From contig CALMBW010000024.1 in the NCBI GenBank assembly GCA_937863385.1, positions 1-37,933 on the forward strand: a DNA stretch of 37,933 nt, read 5' to 3'. Positions 37,860 to 37,933 of the stretch are shown one piece after another. The notes beneath the pieces were generated by a model. The model was not told where the DNA came from. It saw only the letters and a list, made by a program, of their open reading frames with translations, and did no database searches. The DNA comes from an uncultured Actinomycetes bacterium (GTDB taxonomy: Bacteria > Actinomycetota > CADDZG01 > WHSQ01). Positions within the stretch are counted from its first letter, which is position 1. The number at the start of each line of letters is the position of its first letter. The position numbers and the translations under genes are program-made.

Positions 37860-37933
37860 TCATTCACGCTGCTTGGTGCCTCGGGTGCGTTTGGAGCGGG
37901 ACCTAGCACGGCGTGCTGTGGTCTTGGAAGCGT
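37860..37933 (-). CDS. Possible 3' end of a gene encoding a basic C-terminal tail
   Basis: On the minus strand the frame entering from the right edge reads ASKTTARRARSRSKRTRG, then TKQRE, and TGA at 37862-37860. Such Lys/Arg/Ser/Thr tails are common at the C-terminus of nucleic-acid-binding proteins (HU-like, Ku, topoisomerase). Only 23 codons are visible, so this may be chance. Confidence 0.25.
   Translation of the reverse strand, partial: ASKTTARRARSRSKRTRGTKQRE

Noticed and set aside
1-37933. Mobile elements, prophage, CRISPR arrays, tRNA or rRNA genes
   Set aside because: I saw no transposase, integrase, regularly spaced repeats or cloverleaf-like sequences; the only tandem repeats are coding RTX units and the small 17-bp duplication.

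Overview
The window reads as a chromosomal segment of a high-GC Gram-positive bacterium, most likely an uncultured or poorly characterised actinobacterium. The signs are frequent GTG starts, many apparently leaderless mRNAs with a TAnnnT -10 box 6-9 nt before the start codon, an acyl-CoA carboxylase epsilon-type subunit beside pccB, a luciferase-like (LLM) oxidoreductase, and DUF4012 and DUF4383 proteins. There is no sign of phage, IS elements, CRISPR or RNA genes. Gene density is high and no gene-free gap exceeds about 200 bp.

Left third (1-18.4 kb): central acyl-CoA metabolism mixed with housekeeping and secreted proteins. It holds an acetyl-CoA C-acetyltransferase, a VOC-type methylmalonyl/ethylmalonyl-CoA epimerase, an MFS transporter, an archaeal-looking PurM, a carboxylase beta subunit with its epsilon partner, an SDR dehydrogenase, a tandemly duplicated 3-hydroxyacyl-CoA dehydrogenase and a B12-dependent mutase of the ethylmalonyl-CoA mutase (Ecm/MeaA) type. 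The mutase is followed by a degenerate GGDEF protein and an LLM oxidoreductase. Together these cover many steps of the ethylmalonyl-CoA pathway and propionyl-CoA assimilation, but crotonyl-CoA carboxylase/reductase and the biotin-carboxylase subunit are not in the window. Between them lie a secreted phosphodiester glycosidase, a secreted repeat-poor protein and a Sec-secreted two-block RTX-type calcium-binding protein.

Right two thirds (18.4-36 kb): an apparent cell-surface glycopolymer locus in three transcription groups. The plus group (18.4-25.5 kb) has a DUF4012 membrane protein, a cytidylyltransferase-like enzyme, an sn-glycerol-1-phosphate dehydrogenase homologue, a type I phosphodiesterase and a polyprenyl-phosphate sugar-1-phosphate transferase. 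The minus group (32.9-25.9 kb) has a WecG/TagA glycosyltransferase, a lipoprotein of the alkaline phosphatase superfamily whose motif order looks circularly permuted, a GT2 glycosyltransferase, a CDP-alcohol phosphotransferase, a second type I phosphodiesterase, a lipoprotein and a DUF4383 protein. The second plus group (32.9-36.5 kb) has a MOSC protein, a sulfatase-fold hydrolase with Thr in place of the catalytic Cys, a PAPS-type sulfotransferase and a small secreted protein. I infer that glycerol-1-phosphate is made, activated as a CDP derivative and transferred by the CDP-alcohol enzyme, while WecG/TagA, GT2 and the sugar transferase build a lipid-linked saccharide. The four alkaline-phosphatase-fold enzymes and the sulfotransferase would then transfer, trim or decorate groups. 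The polymer itself is unknown. A YcaQ-like DNA-repair protein closes the window.
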